DNA from: Spirochaetales bacterium
GTDB taxonomy: Bacteria; Spirochaetota; Spirochaetia; SZUA-6; RPPD01
Reading direction: 5' to 3'
NCBI GenBank assembly: GCA_016934415.1
Contig: JAFGSW010000005.1
Coordinates: forward strand, 1-63,744
Length of the DNA: 63,744 nucleotides
Position numbers and translations under genes: made by a program. Shown one piece after another: positions 8,835 through 17,797 of this stretch. The notes under the pieces were generated by a model. It was not told the origin of the DNA. It did no database searches and worked only from the letters and a program-made list of their open reading frames with translations. Each line of letters begins with the position of its first letter. Within the stretch, counting starts at the first letter, position 1.

Positions 8835-9218
8835 ATGGTCAGATGAAGGGAGTCGAAGGGTTGCGGAGTCTGAAATGCCAATTATGGCGTCATAGACGGC
8901 ACAGAATTGTCTGTCTTGAGTTTATTCACGCGCTCCGCCGTCGGAAGCCTGAATCTGATTATTGCTAAAAGCTAACAATTTACCTCTCAATAGAAGCATG
9001 TACTTACGGTCTTCCGCAACTCGCGCCGAGCGATAGCGAGGAAAAGCCGCCAGGATGGCGGCGTCAGCGAGTACCCCGGCCCGGAGCGCGCGGCCACGAT
9101 GCTTCGGCAAGCGTAGCACAGGTGGCCGCGGCTGAGGACGACTCCCGTCACTGCTGAGGAGACGATTGATTCTTCTGCAATACAATGTTGTTCTTCACTG
9201 AAAAATCTGATAGAAATT
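8835..9218. other. Intergenic region with a strong nested hairpin, no gene
   Basis: No convincing gene is visible between the tmRNA terminator and the rpiA promoter. The segment 9048-9130 is unusually GC-rich and structured. GCCGCC/GGCGGC forms a small hairpin near 9048-9064. CGCGGCCAC (9089-9097) pairs perfectly with GTGGCCGCG (9122-9130), enclosing a GCTT/AAGC stem (9101-9112). It could be a small structured RNA or a relic repeat. Short open frames here have no ribosome sites or recognisable domains. Confidence 0.4.
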
Positions 9219-9247
9219 TTGAATCCTCTCGTACGCAAGATTATATT
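9219..9247 (+). promoter_or_regulatory. Sigma70 promoter of rpiA
   Basis: TTGAAT (9219-9224), a 17-base spacer and TATATT (9242-9247) lie directly before rpiA, leaving a leader of about ten bases that contains the ribosome site GGAG. Confidence 0.55.
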
Positions 9248-9263
9248 CTAAGGCAGGAGCATA

Positions 9264-9962
9264 ATGGAAAAGAACCTCAAACGCGACATCGCCTTCGCCG
9301 CGGCGGACGCCCTCATCCGGGACGGCATGAAGCTGGGCCTCGGCACAGGCTCGACCGCCTGCTGGGTGGCGGTGCGGCTGGCCGAGCTCATCAAGTCGAA
9401 GAAAATCCGGTCAATCCGCGCGGTCGCCACCAGCTATAACACGAGACTCGACTGCGAGCGCCTGGGCATCCCGCTCACCGGCCTGGCCGACCCCGCTCTC
9501 GACAACCAACTCGACCTCACCATCGACGGCGCGGACGAAATCGATCCCAACCGCGCCCTCATCAAGGGCGGCGGCGGAGCGCTCCTGCTTGAAAAAATCA
9601 TCGCCTACGCCTCGCGCGAATTCGCCGTCGTCGCCGGCGACAACAAGCTCGTCGCCCACCTGGGCGAAACTTTCGCCGTGCCCGTTGAGGTCGTCCCCGA
9701 AGCGCTCTCGCTCGTGCAAGACAAGCTCGCGCGCCTCGGGGCGTCGCCGGTCGCCCTGCGTACGCCCTCCAACTTTGCCGGCCCCGTGTACACCGACCAC
9801 GGCAACCTCATTGTGGACGCCCGGTTCCCCCGCATAGACGCCCCGGCCGAACTGGAGCGGGAGCTCAAGGCCGTTCCCGGCGTCGTGGAATCGGGCGTGT
9901 TCACCCGCCCCGTCACCCACCTTTTCATCGGCTTTCCCGACGGGAAAGTGGAACGGCGCTGA
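9264..9962 (+). CDS. rpiA: Ribose-5-phosphate isomerase A
   Basis: Interconverts ribose-5-phosphate and ribulose-5-phosphate in the non-oxidative pentose phosphate pathway; cytoplasmic. 232 residues, typical length. Family motifs: GLGTGSTA phosphate loop, TSYNT, TIDGADEID (catalytic acid region), IKGGGGALLLEKI and VVAGDNKLV. GGCAGGAG lies five bases before the ATG, and a good promoter sits just upstream. The pathway partner rpe is elsewhere in this window (30522-31193) and not linked to it. Confidence 0.96.
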   Translation: MEKNLKRDIAFAAADALIRDGMKLGLGTGSTACWVAVRLAELIKSKKIRSIRAVATSYNTRLDCERLGIPLTGLADPALDNQLDLTIDGADEIDPNRALIKGGGGALLLEKIIAYASREFAVVAGDNKLVAHLGETFAVPVEVVPEALSLVQDKLARLGASPVALRTPSNFAGPVYTDHGNLIVDARFPRIDAPAELERELKAVPGVVESGVFTRPVTHLFIGFPDGKVERR

Positions 9963-10007
9963 CCCGGCCGGGCGCGGCCCCCGTCCCGCCGGCGACGCGA
10001 GATTTTT

Positions 10008-10035
10008 TTGCGTTTTTCCCCAAACTTCATATAAT
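10008..10035 (+). promoter_or_regulatory. Possible promoter of the coiled-coil/TPR membrane protein
   Basis: A perfect TATAAT (10030-10035) lies 16 bases after TTGCGT (10008-10013). The -10 box sits inside a small palindrome (CTTCA...TGAAG, 10025-10040). A leader of about 100 bases would precede the GTG start of the next gene. Confidence 0.4.
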
Positions 10036-10141
10036 TGAAGGTGAGAGGCCCGGCAAAGACGGCCGTACAGCTTATGCCGCGCGGCGCCGATATTATCAGT
10101 AGACCGACCCCTCGAAAATCTTCGCATAGAAGGACTGCAAC

Positions 10142-12400
10142 GTGTCCGGACTGTACAGTAAAGCCACTGAAATTCTCAACAATCACGATCCGCAAACCTC
10201 AAACGACGCCGACTCCGGGACCATCATGTTCGATCCCAAATCCGGAATTTCCCAGGAAGACCAGCAGGATATCATCCGGAACATCAACGATATCATGCAG
10301 TCGAGCAAAATCAAGGCGTCGCCGGACATTTTCCGCATCAAGGCGAAAAAGAAGGGTTTCGGCTTTCCGATCGTCGTCAACCTGGTCGCTTTAGGGGTGA
10401 TGGCCGTCGTGATATTCATCCTGTGGTTTTTCTTCCAGAAGACCGAGACCAGCATCGCGAGCGGCGGCGGCGGCGTGGGAAGCGAGGCCCAGCGGCAGAT
10501 CATTGAAATGCAGAAACAGCGGGCGGCGGAGGAGCTCAACAAGAAAAACCAGGAGATCCTGGGGATCCAGTCCGACCTGCAAAAAGTGAACAGCGACCTG
10601 ACGTCGCTCAAGGAAAACATGTCGAGCGAGATCGCGGCCAAGGAACAGGCCATCAAAGAACAGTTCGATCAGAACCTGGAGGCGGAACGGAAGCGGCTCA
10701 TCGCCGCGGGGACAGCCGCGGCCGACGTGGAACGCAAATTACGGGAAATGGAGGCGGACCAGAACAACCAGCTGCAGGCCCAAATGGTCGCTTTCAAGCG
10801 CGATACCGAGGTGAAGATGCAGGAACGGGAGCGGCAACTCCTCGATCAACAGCGGCAGATGAGCGCCCAACTCGAAACGGCCACGAGCGATCAGAAAAGG
10901 CTGAGCGCCGCTTATGAGGCCGAGCTGCGCCGTTCGGAGCAGCAGCTGAACGAAGCGGAGCAGAGGAACCGCACCCTCACGGCTCAGAAGGAGAAGTTCG
11001 ATCTCATCGACCAGCAGATCGTTGGTTTCTACCGCCAGGTCCAGGTCGACATCGGCGTGGGGGACTTCCCCGCGGCCCGGACCCGGCTCAAAAATCTTCG
11101 CGAGTACCTGGCGCAGCCAGCCATCGCCTCCATCCCGGAGATAGCCCGGCGTACCGAGGTTGAAAACTTCGTCATGGAAAGCCTCGAATCGCTCATGGCC
11201 GCGAGTGAACGGCAGACCGCCGCCGACCAGCATCCAACCGCCGCGGACACACAGACCGTCCAGGCCGAGGCGAAGATCGTGACCGACATACGCGCTCTCG
11301 TCCTCCAGGCGGACGAGGCCTACCGGGCGGGGAACAAGACCCAGGCCGACGGCCTCTACCTCAAGGCCCTGGAGCTCATCCCGGAGGTCAACAAGAGCCA
11401 CCAATACCTCATGGGCCGCGTCAACGAAATCGAGGCCTTCCGCAAGGCCCAGGTGGCCACGGCGCTCGACGCCGCCGCGATCCACTACCGCAACCGTCAG
11501 TACGGCGAGGCGCTTTCAAGCTACGGCAAAGCCCTAGCCTACCTGCCCACGGACCGCAATACCGGCAAACTGCTGGATGAAATAAAAAGCGCGTCCCTCG
11601 AGGCGGAAAACGCGCGTCCCAACGCGCAGGCAGTGAAAGCCGCCGAGGAAAAACTGAAGGCCGGCAACGACCGGTTCAAGAAGGGCGCGTACGACGAAGC
11701 CATCGCGCAGTACCTCGATCTCCTCCGCACGTCCTCCCGGACGCCCGCCGGGGCCGAAGCCGCCTCGCAATTGGCCAAGGCGATCACGGCGAAAGACGAC
11801 GCCTTCTCCAAGCAGATCGCGTCCCTGCAGGGCAGCTCGACCTCGGGATTGGACGAGTATAAAAAGGAAGTCGACGTGCTGAAGAAGACCGTGGCCGAGC
11901 GGGAGAAGGAGCTGGCCGCCCTCAAGGGGAATCTCGAGACGAGCCGGAACGACCTCAACCAGAAATTACTCGACGAGCAGGGAAGACTCAAAACGGCCGA
12001 AACCGAGATCGAACGTCTCAAAAATCTGTCCGAGGACTACGTGAAACTCCAGACCGACTACGGCGCCTACTCCCGGAACGAGGACGGGGTGGTCCGCACT
12101 CAAAGCCTCGAGGAAATGGCCCTCGGCAAGTCCTACCTCGATTCATTCCTCTCCTCCACCACCGTCCGCTCGGCCTTCCCCGGGCTCCTCGAGCGCATCA
12201 AGCGATACGATCGGGCGTTCGAGCGGGCGGGACGGATCAGTGCGCTTGAGGATACGCTCGACGTCATCAAGGCCGCCCATGCGTTGAAAACGAAAGCGGA
12301 TAAAATCTCATTTCTGCGGAAAAAAGCGGACGAAGTTCGGAAGACGGATCCCACGGCGTCCGTGCTCCTCAAAAGCCTTGTCGATCTGCTCTCGTCATAG
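10142..12400 (+). CDS. Membrane-anchored coiled-coil and TPR-like protein
   Basis: 752 residues, no recognised family. The order is: a polar N terminus, one membrane helix at about 74-97, a long coiled coil (about 115-285, Gln/Glu/Arg/Lys-rich heptads), TPR-like helical hairpins (about 380-570; ADEAYRAGNKTQADGLYLKALELIP is typical), a second coiled coil (about 580-655) and a helical C terminus. The basic segment KAKKK before the helix suggests the N terminus is inside and the long rod is periplasmic. GTG start with AGAAGGA just upstream. Its stop lies four bases from the converging lipoprotein gene. The architecture suggests a scaffold or cell-shape factor; this is inference only. Confidence 0.75.
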   Translation: MSGLYSKATEILNNHDPQTSNDADSGTIMFDPKSGISQEDQQDIIRNINDIMQSSKIKASPDIFRIKAKKKGFGFPIVVNLVALGVMAVVIFILWFFFQKTETSIASGGGGVGSEAQRQIIEMQKQRAAEELNKKNQEILGIQSDLQKVNSDLTSLKENMSSEIAAKEQAIKEQFDQNLEAERKRLIAAGTAAADVERKLREMEADQNNQLQAQMVAFKRDTEVKMQERERQLLDQQRQMSAQLETATSDQKRLSAAYEAELRRSEQQLNEAEQRNRTLTAQKEKFDLIDQQIVGFYRQVQVDIGVGDFPAARTRLKNLREYLAQPAIASIPEIARRTEVENFVMESLESLMAASERQTAADQHPTAADTQTVQAEAKIVTDIRALVLQADEAYRAGNKTQADGLYLKALELIPEVNKSHQYLMGRVNEIEAFRKAQVATALDAAAIHYRNRQYGEALSSYGKALAYLPTDRNTGKLLDEIKSASLEAENARPNAQAVKAAEEKLKAGNDRFKKGAYDEAIAQYLDLLRTSSRTPAGAEAASQLAKAITAKDDAFSKQIASLQGSSTSGLDEYKKEVDVLKKTVAEREKELAALKGNLETSRNDLNQKLLDEQGRLKTAETEIERLKNLSEDYVKLQTDYGAYSRNEDGVVRTQSLEEMALGKSYLDSFLSSTTVRSAFPGLLERIKRYDRAFERAGRISALEDTLDVIKAAHALKTKADKISFLRKKADEVRKTDPTASVLLKSLVDLLSS

Positions 12401-12403
12401 CCG

Positions 12404-13417
12404 TCAATTCGTCTGCCACCAATCGCGTGCCTTGTAGAGTTTCTGGTTGTTGGGATCGAATACGTAGTAGTAATCCGCCGGCGAAAAATCGATGAGCACC
12501 TGGCCGGACGCCCCGTTGTCGCGCGTCAGGGCCTTTACCTGCCTGTCCCAGCCGATGAGGCGCATGGTCTGATCCGCGTTCCGCACTACTATCCCGTCCA
12601 CGGTGGCGAACACCGAGTTATTATCACCATGCAGGTTTCCCAAGGAAAATACCTGGCGGCCGGCAGATTCGCTGAGGATCGGCGGCAAGGCGAAGTCCGG
12701 GTACCCGCCGTAGTCCGCGTAAACCACCGCGTACCCCTGTTCCGGCCAATTGCTTCTATCGCGGAAAGCCAGAATCGAAACCGGTTCGGGACTGGCCGGA
12801 GGCGAGGCGAGAGGTGCGTTAAAAAGGCGTCCGGTATACTCCAGATCGAAATTCCCTCCGCCCGCCGGGGAAATGGGCGCGGATGACTCCGGCGGAGAAC
12901 TCGACCAGTCGCTGTAAATGGCGTATCTGAGATTCGAGTATTCCGTCTGCATCAACACGTTGACCGCGGTTCCTCCCGGCACCAGAACGCAGCCGCCGCT
13001 GTCCGATCCAAAGAGGCTGTTGGAGATGGATGACGGCGTGCTGGTGGGGGTGAAATTATAGGGGAGATAGCACTCGCCGATCACGAAATTCATACCTGTA
13101 TCGACGAAATGCCGCTCGCCGAACTTGAAACCCGAGTGGGAATCCGTAAGACTCATCACGAGGGAGAGGTCGCTCGTATAGACGTACAAATTCCTGTTTC
13201 CGTCGTATAATTTCGCCAGCACGAAGGCGTATTCATTGACCTGGTTGTTGAGCACAAAAAAGTCGAACTGGTCCACTTGGAGCCCCGCGAGGGTCCCGCT
13301 CAAATCGGCCACGGCCGTCGCGTCCGCCAGGTAGCCCGGGAAACTCGAGAATAAAAAAGGCTCGCAGGAAACGGCAAGCAGCAGCAATCCGAGAACGATC
13401 AGCCAGCGCGCGTTCAT
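12404..13417 (-). CDS. Lipoprotein, paralogue of the upstream gene
   Basis: 337 residues with a lipoprotein signal peptide (lipobox LAVSC, lipidated Cys near residue 18), then a mostly beta, Asp/Gly/Tyr-rich domain. It resembles the 13431-14396 product in layout: CEPFLFSSFPGYLADATAVADLSGTL against CDPDEAGLFPSYLTRVSHTRNLSDVL, the shared theme of a hydrophobic readout strand plus DGN/DGS, and a common ending (YVFDPNNQKLYKARDWW against YLFNPGTRQLMKTLAWW). Periodic YVFD/VYADYGG motifs hint at a propeller-like fold. Function unknown. It follows its paralogue after 13 bases, so they form one operon that arose by duplication. Confidence 0.8.
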   Translation of the reverse strand: MNARWLIVLGLLLLAVSCEPFLFSSFPGYLADATAVADLSGTLAGLQVDQFDFFVLNNQVNEYAFVLAKLYDGNRNLYVYTSDLSLVMSLTDSHSGFKFGERHFVDTGMNFVIGECYLPYNFTPTSTPSSISNSLFGSDSGGCVLVPGGTAVNVLMQTEYSNLRYAIYSDWSSSPPESSAPISPAGGGNFDLEYTGRLFNAPLASPPASPEPVSILAFRDRSNWPEQGYAVVYADYGGYPDFALPPILSESAGRQVFSLGNLHGDNNSVFATVDGIVVRNADQTMRLIGWDRQVKALTRDNGASGQVLIDFSPADYYYVFDPNNQKLYKARDWWQTN

Positions 13418-13430
13418 AATCCCCTCCCGG

Positions 13431-14396
13431 TCAATAATCCCTCCACCAGGCCAGGGTCTTCATGAGCTGCCTGGTGCCGGGGTTGAAGAGATACATGCTG
13501 TCATTCTCGCCGTAGGCGACAATGTACCCGTGAAGATCGATGGAATCGGTATTATCGGCTTCCGAGCCGTCAGATTCAAACTTATATATGCGGCTGTCGA
13601 GTTTTTCAACTATCGGGCGGCCGTCGAAATCGAAGGTAACGGTCCCCGGCACGATCCGTCCCATCGGATGGAGGTCGTATTCAGAGATCGATGCGGGATT
13701 GGCGCCACCGGCATAGAAGTACCCTTCATTGGTCGCGCGGTCGCGCAGCACGAGCCATGCCCCCGGCGAACCGCTCCCGGCGGATCCCGCTCCCTCCAAA
13801 GCGAAATCCCTTCCCGTCATGCCTATACCAGCGGTGCATGTATTACTATCGTCTATGGCAGGCTCACCCGGGTCGATGACAGCTTGGTAGCAGGTCAGTG
13901 TGGTGATATTGCCGTCGTAGGAAACGGGCCCGTAAGCGTAAAACGAAGCGGCGCCGTCGCTCACTATATATAAATTCCGCCAGTCCAGCCCCCCATATTC
14001 CACCATCTCCGTTATCTCCCCGGCCAGGGCGATTGTAACGTTCACCAGGCTGGTCCCGACGATATGGTAATTTTCATCCACGGGGATATGCAGTCTTCCG
14101 GCTTGAGAATCGTTATCCGTGCTGATCAACGTCAGGGCCCCGTTCAAGACCGCCAACCGCCGGCTTCCATCGGGCAAGACCTGCACGACGTAGACAAAAT
14201 CGATCTTCTGGCTGCCCGACCACATGACGTGCATCATATACGTCGCGCCCGGAACGCCCGGGAGAACGTCCGAAAGGTTCCGGGTGTGTGAAACCCTGGT
14301 GAGGTAGGAGGGGAAAAGTCCTGCTTCGTCCGGATCGCATTGTGTGATGAGGAGAGCCAGCGCCGCGGACAATATTATCTTCAATCGTGATCGCAT
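13431..14396 (-). CDS. Lipoprotein, first of a tandem paralogous pair
   Basis: The start is set at ATG 14396 because AGGAGG (14403-14408) lies six bases upstream; the open frame extends 19 codons further without such a site. The 321-residue product begins MRSRLKIILSAALALLITQC, a signal peptide ending in a relaxed lipobox (ITQC) of the kind spirochaetes accept. The mature part is beta-rich and ends YLFNPGTRQLMKTLAWW, matching the end of the next gene. No known domain recognised. It probably sits on the outer or inner membrane with its paralogue. Confidence 0.78.
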   Translation of the reverse strand: MRSRLKIILSAALALLITQCDPDEAGLFPSYLTRVSHTRNLSDVLPGVPGATYMMHVMWSGSQKIDFVYVVQVLPDGSRRLAVLNGALTLISTDNDSQAGRLHIPVDENYHIVGTSLVNVTIALAGEITEMVEYGGLDWRNLYIVSDGAASFYAYGPVSYDGNITTLTCYQAVIDPGEPAIDDSNTCTAGIGMTGRDFALEGAGSAGSGSPGAWLVLRDRATNEGYFYAGGANPASISEYDLHPMGRIVPGTVTFDFDGRPIVEKLDSRIYKFESDGSEADNTDSIDLHGYIVAYGENDSMYLFNPGTRQLMKTLAWWRDY

Positions 14397-14415
14397 GTTT
14401 CGCCTCCTATCAGGT

Positions 14416-14445
14416 TGATGAAAAACCGAAAGCGGTTTTTCATCA
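14416..14445. other. 13-bp hairpin in the leader of the lipoprotein pair
   Basis: TGATGAAAAACCG and CGGTTTTTCATCA form a perfect 13-bp stem with a 4-base loop. It lies eight bases before the Shine-Dalgarno sequence of the lipoprotein gene that starts at 14396. It may stabilise that mRNA or act as a second terminator for the upstream gene. Confidence 0.5.
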
Positions 14446-14465
14446 GCTTCCACAGATGTAAATCA

Positions 14466-14548
14466 GAAATTGCCGGAACTCATTTTGTGAGTTCTTTCAT
14501 GGTTTTTCCGCTGTTTTTATCCAATTCCTATTGGACTCCGGCAATTTC
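14466..14548. other. Structured element with three-way-junction symmetry
   Basis: A perfect 12-bp outer stem (GAAATTGCCGGA 14466-14477 with TCCGGCAATTTC 14537-14548) encloses two further perfect hairpins: AACTCA/TGAGTT (14477-14493, sharing A14477 with the outer stem) and CCAAT/ATTGG (14521-14534). It lies between two other hairpins. It could be a small mobile palindromic element or a structured RNA; no known family recognised. Confidence 0.5.
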
Positions 14549-14551
14549 ATA

Positions 14552-14592
14552 AGCCGGTTGTTGAAAAAGCTCCACTTTTTCAACAACCGGCT
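14552..14592 (-). terminator. 18-bp perfect hairpin ending the exported-protein gene
   Basis: AGCCGGTTGTTGAAAAAG (14552-14569) pairs without mismatch with the arm at 14575-14592 around a 5-base loop. The stem overlaps the stop codon of the minus-strand gene at 14591. The T-rich part lies inside the stem, so it may act as a terminator or as a 3' stabiliser. Confidence 0.6.
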
Positions 14593-15835
14593 AGAGCCCG
14601 ATCCTCGCGCCGAAGGAAAATATCGGGATCTCGCCCCGGATAAAGTAAAACCCCCCGCCGAGAAGATTGTTGGTGACGGCCAGGCCCAGTTTCATCTCCT
14701 CCCTGACGAAGAACGTCACTTCCCACAGTCTGAATTCGACGTTGATGTTGATGACGTTGAAATATATGTCGGTATAGAGCGGCGAGTCGGGCATTGCGAT
14801 CATTGTAAAAATACAGCCCACGCCGGTGGAAATCCCGACCTTGAACGCCATCCCCGGAACGGAGATCAGGTAGAGTCCGACGAGCGCGCGCAGGTCGTCG
14901 TGAAACACGGTATGGCTTCCCATGGTGTCCGAAAGCTGGAGAAAGAAATAATTTTCCGCGCCGAAATACAGTTGCCGCGGGATCGCGTAAAAAGAGTATC
15001 CCGCCCCAAAGCCCACGAACTGGCCGACGGTATACACGAAGGTAAGTTCGTGCTCCACCTTTCGTTCGAGGGGACGCAAGGGGAGCTCCATCCATTCCCG
15101 GTCCAGGATGAATTCCTCGGTGTCGTCGTAATAGCCGGGCTTGCGCTGCACGACCGTGAATTTCGATCCGAGGTTGAGGCGCTGAAAGGGCAGTTCGAGG
15201 CGCCCGTCCGTGATGACGCCGACGCGCACGACGCCGTTCACCCAGATCTCCGCGCCCTCGTCTCCGGAAAGGACCACGATTCGCTGGACGTAGCCTTTGG
15301 CCGTGCGCTCCCCGGCGGGCTCCGTCCCTTCGGGGGACGATTTCGCCACCGCTCCCGCGCGGGAGATCAACTGCGCGGTCGCGTCGTTGAGCCGGTTGTA
15401 CAGCTCGAGGCCGCTCCGCACCCTCTCCTGGAATTCGTAGAATACCTTCCCGGAAAGATCCCAGGCGCGAAGTTCGAACACCGTGCCCGATTGGCCTCCG
15501 GTGTACGAGACGAGAACGACGAAACTCGAGCCCTGGTCCTTGGCCATGGCGGCGAGTCTGGGAATGACGGTTTGTGAAAGGGGTTGAGTCCGGTCGATCT
15601 CGGGAACGACGTCTCCCATGGCGCCGGACGGGACGGGCTTGAAGCCCTTCTGTTGGAACCCGATAAGGGCGGAGCGCGTGATGATATTGGTGTAATTCTT
15701 GTTCTCGGTCGCGTCCCCGGTGTTCACGTCCCAGAAAAACGAAAACTGGTCGGTCAACCCGGACTTCGCCTGACCGAATACGGCGGCGCCGGCCGCGCAC
15801 AGCAACACCGCGATGAGCAGTCCCGACTTATTCAT
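14591..15835 (-). CDS. Exported protein with a PEGA-like segment
   Basis: The start is placed at ATG 15835, which gives a clean signal peptide (MNKSGLLIAVLLCAAGAAVFG, cleaved near AVFG-Q). ATG 15844 is an alternative; GGGGAG lies 11 and 2 bases away respectively. The 414-residue product has an N-terminal alpha/beta region (to about 150), then a PEGA-like beta unit (GAEIWVNGVVRVGVITDG ... VVQRKPGYYDD). The C-terminal half, rich in amphipathic strands (GAGYSFYAIPRQLYFGAENYF), could be a membrane barrel. No known family. Outer-membrane or periplasmic location is inferred. It is followed by a strong hairpin. Confidence 0.75.
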   Translation of the reverse strand: MNKSGLLIAVLLCAAGAAVFGQAKSGLTDQFSFFWDVNTGDATENKNYTNIITRSALIGFQQKGFKPVPSGAMGDVVPEIDRTQPLSQTVIPRLAAMAKDQGSSFVVLVSYTGGQSGTVFELRAWDLSGKVFYEFQERVRSGLELYNRLNDATAQLISRAGAVAKSSPEGTEPAGERTAKGYVQRIVVLSGDEGAEIWVNGVVRVGVITDGRLELPFQRLNLGSKFTVVQRKPGYYDDTEEFILDREWMELPLRPLERKVEHELTFVYTVGQFVGFGAGYSFYAIPRQLYFGAENYFFLQLSDTMGSHTVFHDDLRALVGLYLISVPGMAFKVGISTGVGCIFTMIAMPDSPLYTDIYFNVININVEFRLWEVTFFVREEMKLGLAVTNNLLGGGFYFIRGEIPIFSFGARIGL

Positions 15836-15916
15836 GGTTCGCATCGCTCCCCCGTCTTCTATTGTAGCATCTTTGATCCGACTTTTCATTGTCCGTCTCC
15901 CGCCCGTCCCGTTTTG

Positions 15917-17578
15917 TCATTTCGTGTCGAATTTTTCAACGCCGTTCCATTGCGCGGGCGGATTCTTCGCGTACTCGCGACAAACGGCGTGAAGGTGTTT
16001 GGCGGCTCCGTCCTCCGGTTCGATTTTTAGGATTTCGGCGAACTTATCCGCCGCCCCCTTGAAATCCCCGGTGTAATACAGGGGCATGGCGGCGTTGTGC
16101 ATGCCCCAAATCTCCTTTTCCTTGGGCGTCAGCGTGCGCTTGACGGTGAAGATCTTCTCCCCGACGGTCCGCCCCTTGACCCGCACCTTCCCCATCTCCC
16201 GGCACGGCAACAGGTCCTTCACCTTCATCTGCAGCCCCTCGGAAATGAGCATTTGTTGCCCGTATTTCTTGGTGAGCCCCTCGAGGCGGGAGGCGGTGTT
16301 CACCTTGTCTCCAATGACGGTGTAATCCATCTTTTTTTCCGTCCCGATGTTGCCGACGGTGACGATCCCGTAAGTGATCCCCACCCCGATCCGGAAGGAC
16401 GGCTTTCCGAGCTTGGCCTGCTCCCGGTTGAACTCGACCACCTTTTCGGTCATCTCGAGTCCGGCGTACACCGACTCCACCGCGTCCCGCTCGTGCTTGA
16501 TGGGCGCGCCGAAGAAAGCCATGATGGCGTCGCCTATGTACTTGTCGACGATGCCTTTGTGGGAGAGGATGACGTCGACCATGACGGAAAAATAGCGGTT
16601 GAGGGAGGCGACCACCTCGTCGGGCGGCAGGCGCTCGGAAATGGTGGTGAAGTCGCGGATGTCCGAGAACAGAATGGCGAGCACGCGATTGTCGCCGATG
16701 AGCTCCGCTTCCGGGTTTTCGAACAGCTGGTTGATGACCTCCTGGGGGACGTATTTCTGGAAGATGTTCCTGATTTTTTGTTCGCGTTTCTGGGCGAGAA
16801 CGGCCTCAAAGGCGTACTTCTTGATGTGGTTGTAGGCCTTTTCCAACTCGCCCACCATGATGTTGAAGGTGTGCGCCAACTCCCCGGTCTCGTCCTGGAA
16901 CTCGACGGCCACCCGCTTGGAAAGATCGGCGTCGGTGATGATGTCCCTCATGGTGCCCACCACCCGCGTAAGCGGCTTGGTGAGGACCCGGGCGATGAGG
17001 AAGAGGAGCAGCACGGCGAGGACGACGGAGACGGCCAGGATGATCCCGGTCCGCCAGGTGATGGAATCCACGTCCTGGTAGAAGGTCTGTTTCTGTTCGG
17101 CGACGTATACGTACCAGCCGAACGGCTCGAAATAAAATCCCATGCCCACCCGGTCGATCCCATTCAGGGGGAATTGGGCCAGGACCGATTTTTTCCCGTC
17201 GAAATACTTCTTGAGGAGCGGCTTCTCGCCGTCGCGGATCGAGAGCGAGGGATCGGTCGTCATGGCGACGTTCAGTTCCTTGTCATAAGCGAAGACGAGC
17301 TCGGTGAGGCTCCCGGTGGTGATGCTCATGGCGTACGAGCCCACGGCCGCGCGGGCCGCTTCGAGCATGCGGGGGTCGGTCGAGAAGTTATTGTCGACCA
17401 GAAGCCCCCACTGGCTGTCGGCGAATTTTCTCAAGGTCTCCACCTTGAAGCTCAACAGGTTGTCCGCGATGCGCGAGATGCCCGAAGTGGCGGAAAAATA
17501 TGCCGACACGCCGGAGATGGCGAGTGTCGCGATGAGAATGGGCAGCACGACAAGGGTGATTTTCGATTGGATTCTCAT
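15917..17578 (-). CDS. Class III adenylate/guanylate cyclase with sensor and HAMP domains
   Basis: 553 residues: TM1 (about 8-28), a periplasmic sensor of about 150 residues (Cache-like), TM2 (GIILAVSVVLAVLLLFLIARV, about 180-200), a HAMP domain, a helical linker, and a class III cyclase domain (about 300-490). Metal-binding Asp residues are in LFSDIRDFTT and KYIGDAIMAFFG. The substrate and transition-state region is EKKMDYTVIGDKVNTASRLE, whose Lys favours ATP over GTP. A short TPR-like tail follows (AMPLYYTGDFKGAADKFAEILKIEPEDG). It makes cyclic nucleotide in response to an extracytoplasmic signal. Spirochaetes commonly carry many such sensors. Confidence 0.9.
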   Translation of the reverse strand: MRIQSKITLVVLPILIATLAISGVSAYFSATSGISRIADNLLSFKVETLRKFADSQWGLLVDNNFSTDPRMLEAARAAVGSYAMSITTGSLTELVFAYDKELNVAMTTDPSLSIRDGEKPLLKKYFDGKKSVLAQFPLNGIDRVGMGFYFEPFGWYVYVAEQKQTFYQDVDSITWRTGIILAVSVVLAVLLLFLIARVLTKPLTRVVGTMRDIITDADLSKRVAVEFQDETGELAHTFNIMVGELEKAYNHIKKYAFEAVLAQKREQKIRNIFQKYVPQEVINQLFENPEAELIGDNRVLAILFSDIRDFTTISERLPPDEVVASLNRYFSVMVDVILSHKGIVDKYIGDAIMAFFGAPIKHERDAVESVYAGLEMTEKVVEFNREQAKLGKPSFRIGVGITYGIVTVGNIGTEKKMDYTVIGDKVNTASRLEGLTKKYGQQMLISEGLQMKVKDLLPCREMGKVRVKGRTVGEKIFTVKRTLTPKEKEIWGMHNAAMPLYYTGDFKGAADKFAEILKIEPEDGAAKHLHAVCREYAKNPPAQWNGVEKFDTK

Positions 17579-17639
17579 ACGTTGATTCTAACGGATAATT
17601 GAAGGATTTTCAAATTTCTTGGTAATTTTGGAGAAAAAA

Positions 17640-17797
17640 CTGCTGATAAACGCGGAAAAAAGAAAAGGGAAAACAAGCCAGGAAACGAAAAGACAATTGA
17701 TCGATAAAAGCCGCTGTTTTAAAAAACGTTTATTTTTTATTTCACTTGCACTGCCTATCCGTGCCATCCGTCCTATCGGTGTAATCCGCCATGGTTC
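17640..17797. repeat. Dispersed repeat, diverged ACCACGGAT-type family member
   Basis: An element with a diverged left arm (GATAAACGCGGAAAAAAG, from about 17653) and a right arm of tandem ATCCGT words (TATCCGTGCCATCCGTCC, about 17755-17774, then CGGTGTAATCCGCC). The right arm enters the 3' end of the GNAT remnant. Related elements occur at 34020, 39927, 49168, 60377, 61424 and 63530. Confidence 0.55.

Noticed and set aside
8922-9238. Small minus-strand open frames between ssrA and rpiA
   Set aside because: No ribosome sites, low-complexity translation, and they span strong hairpins; more likely non-coding.
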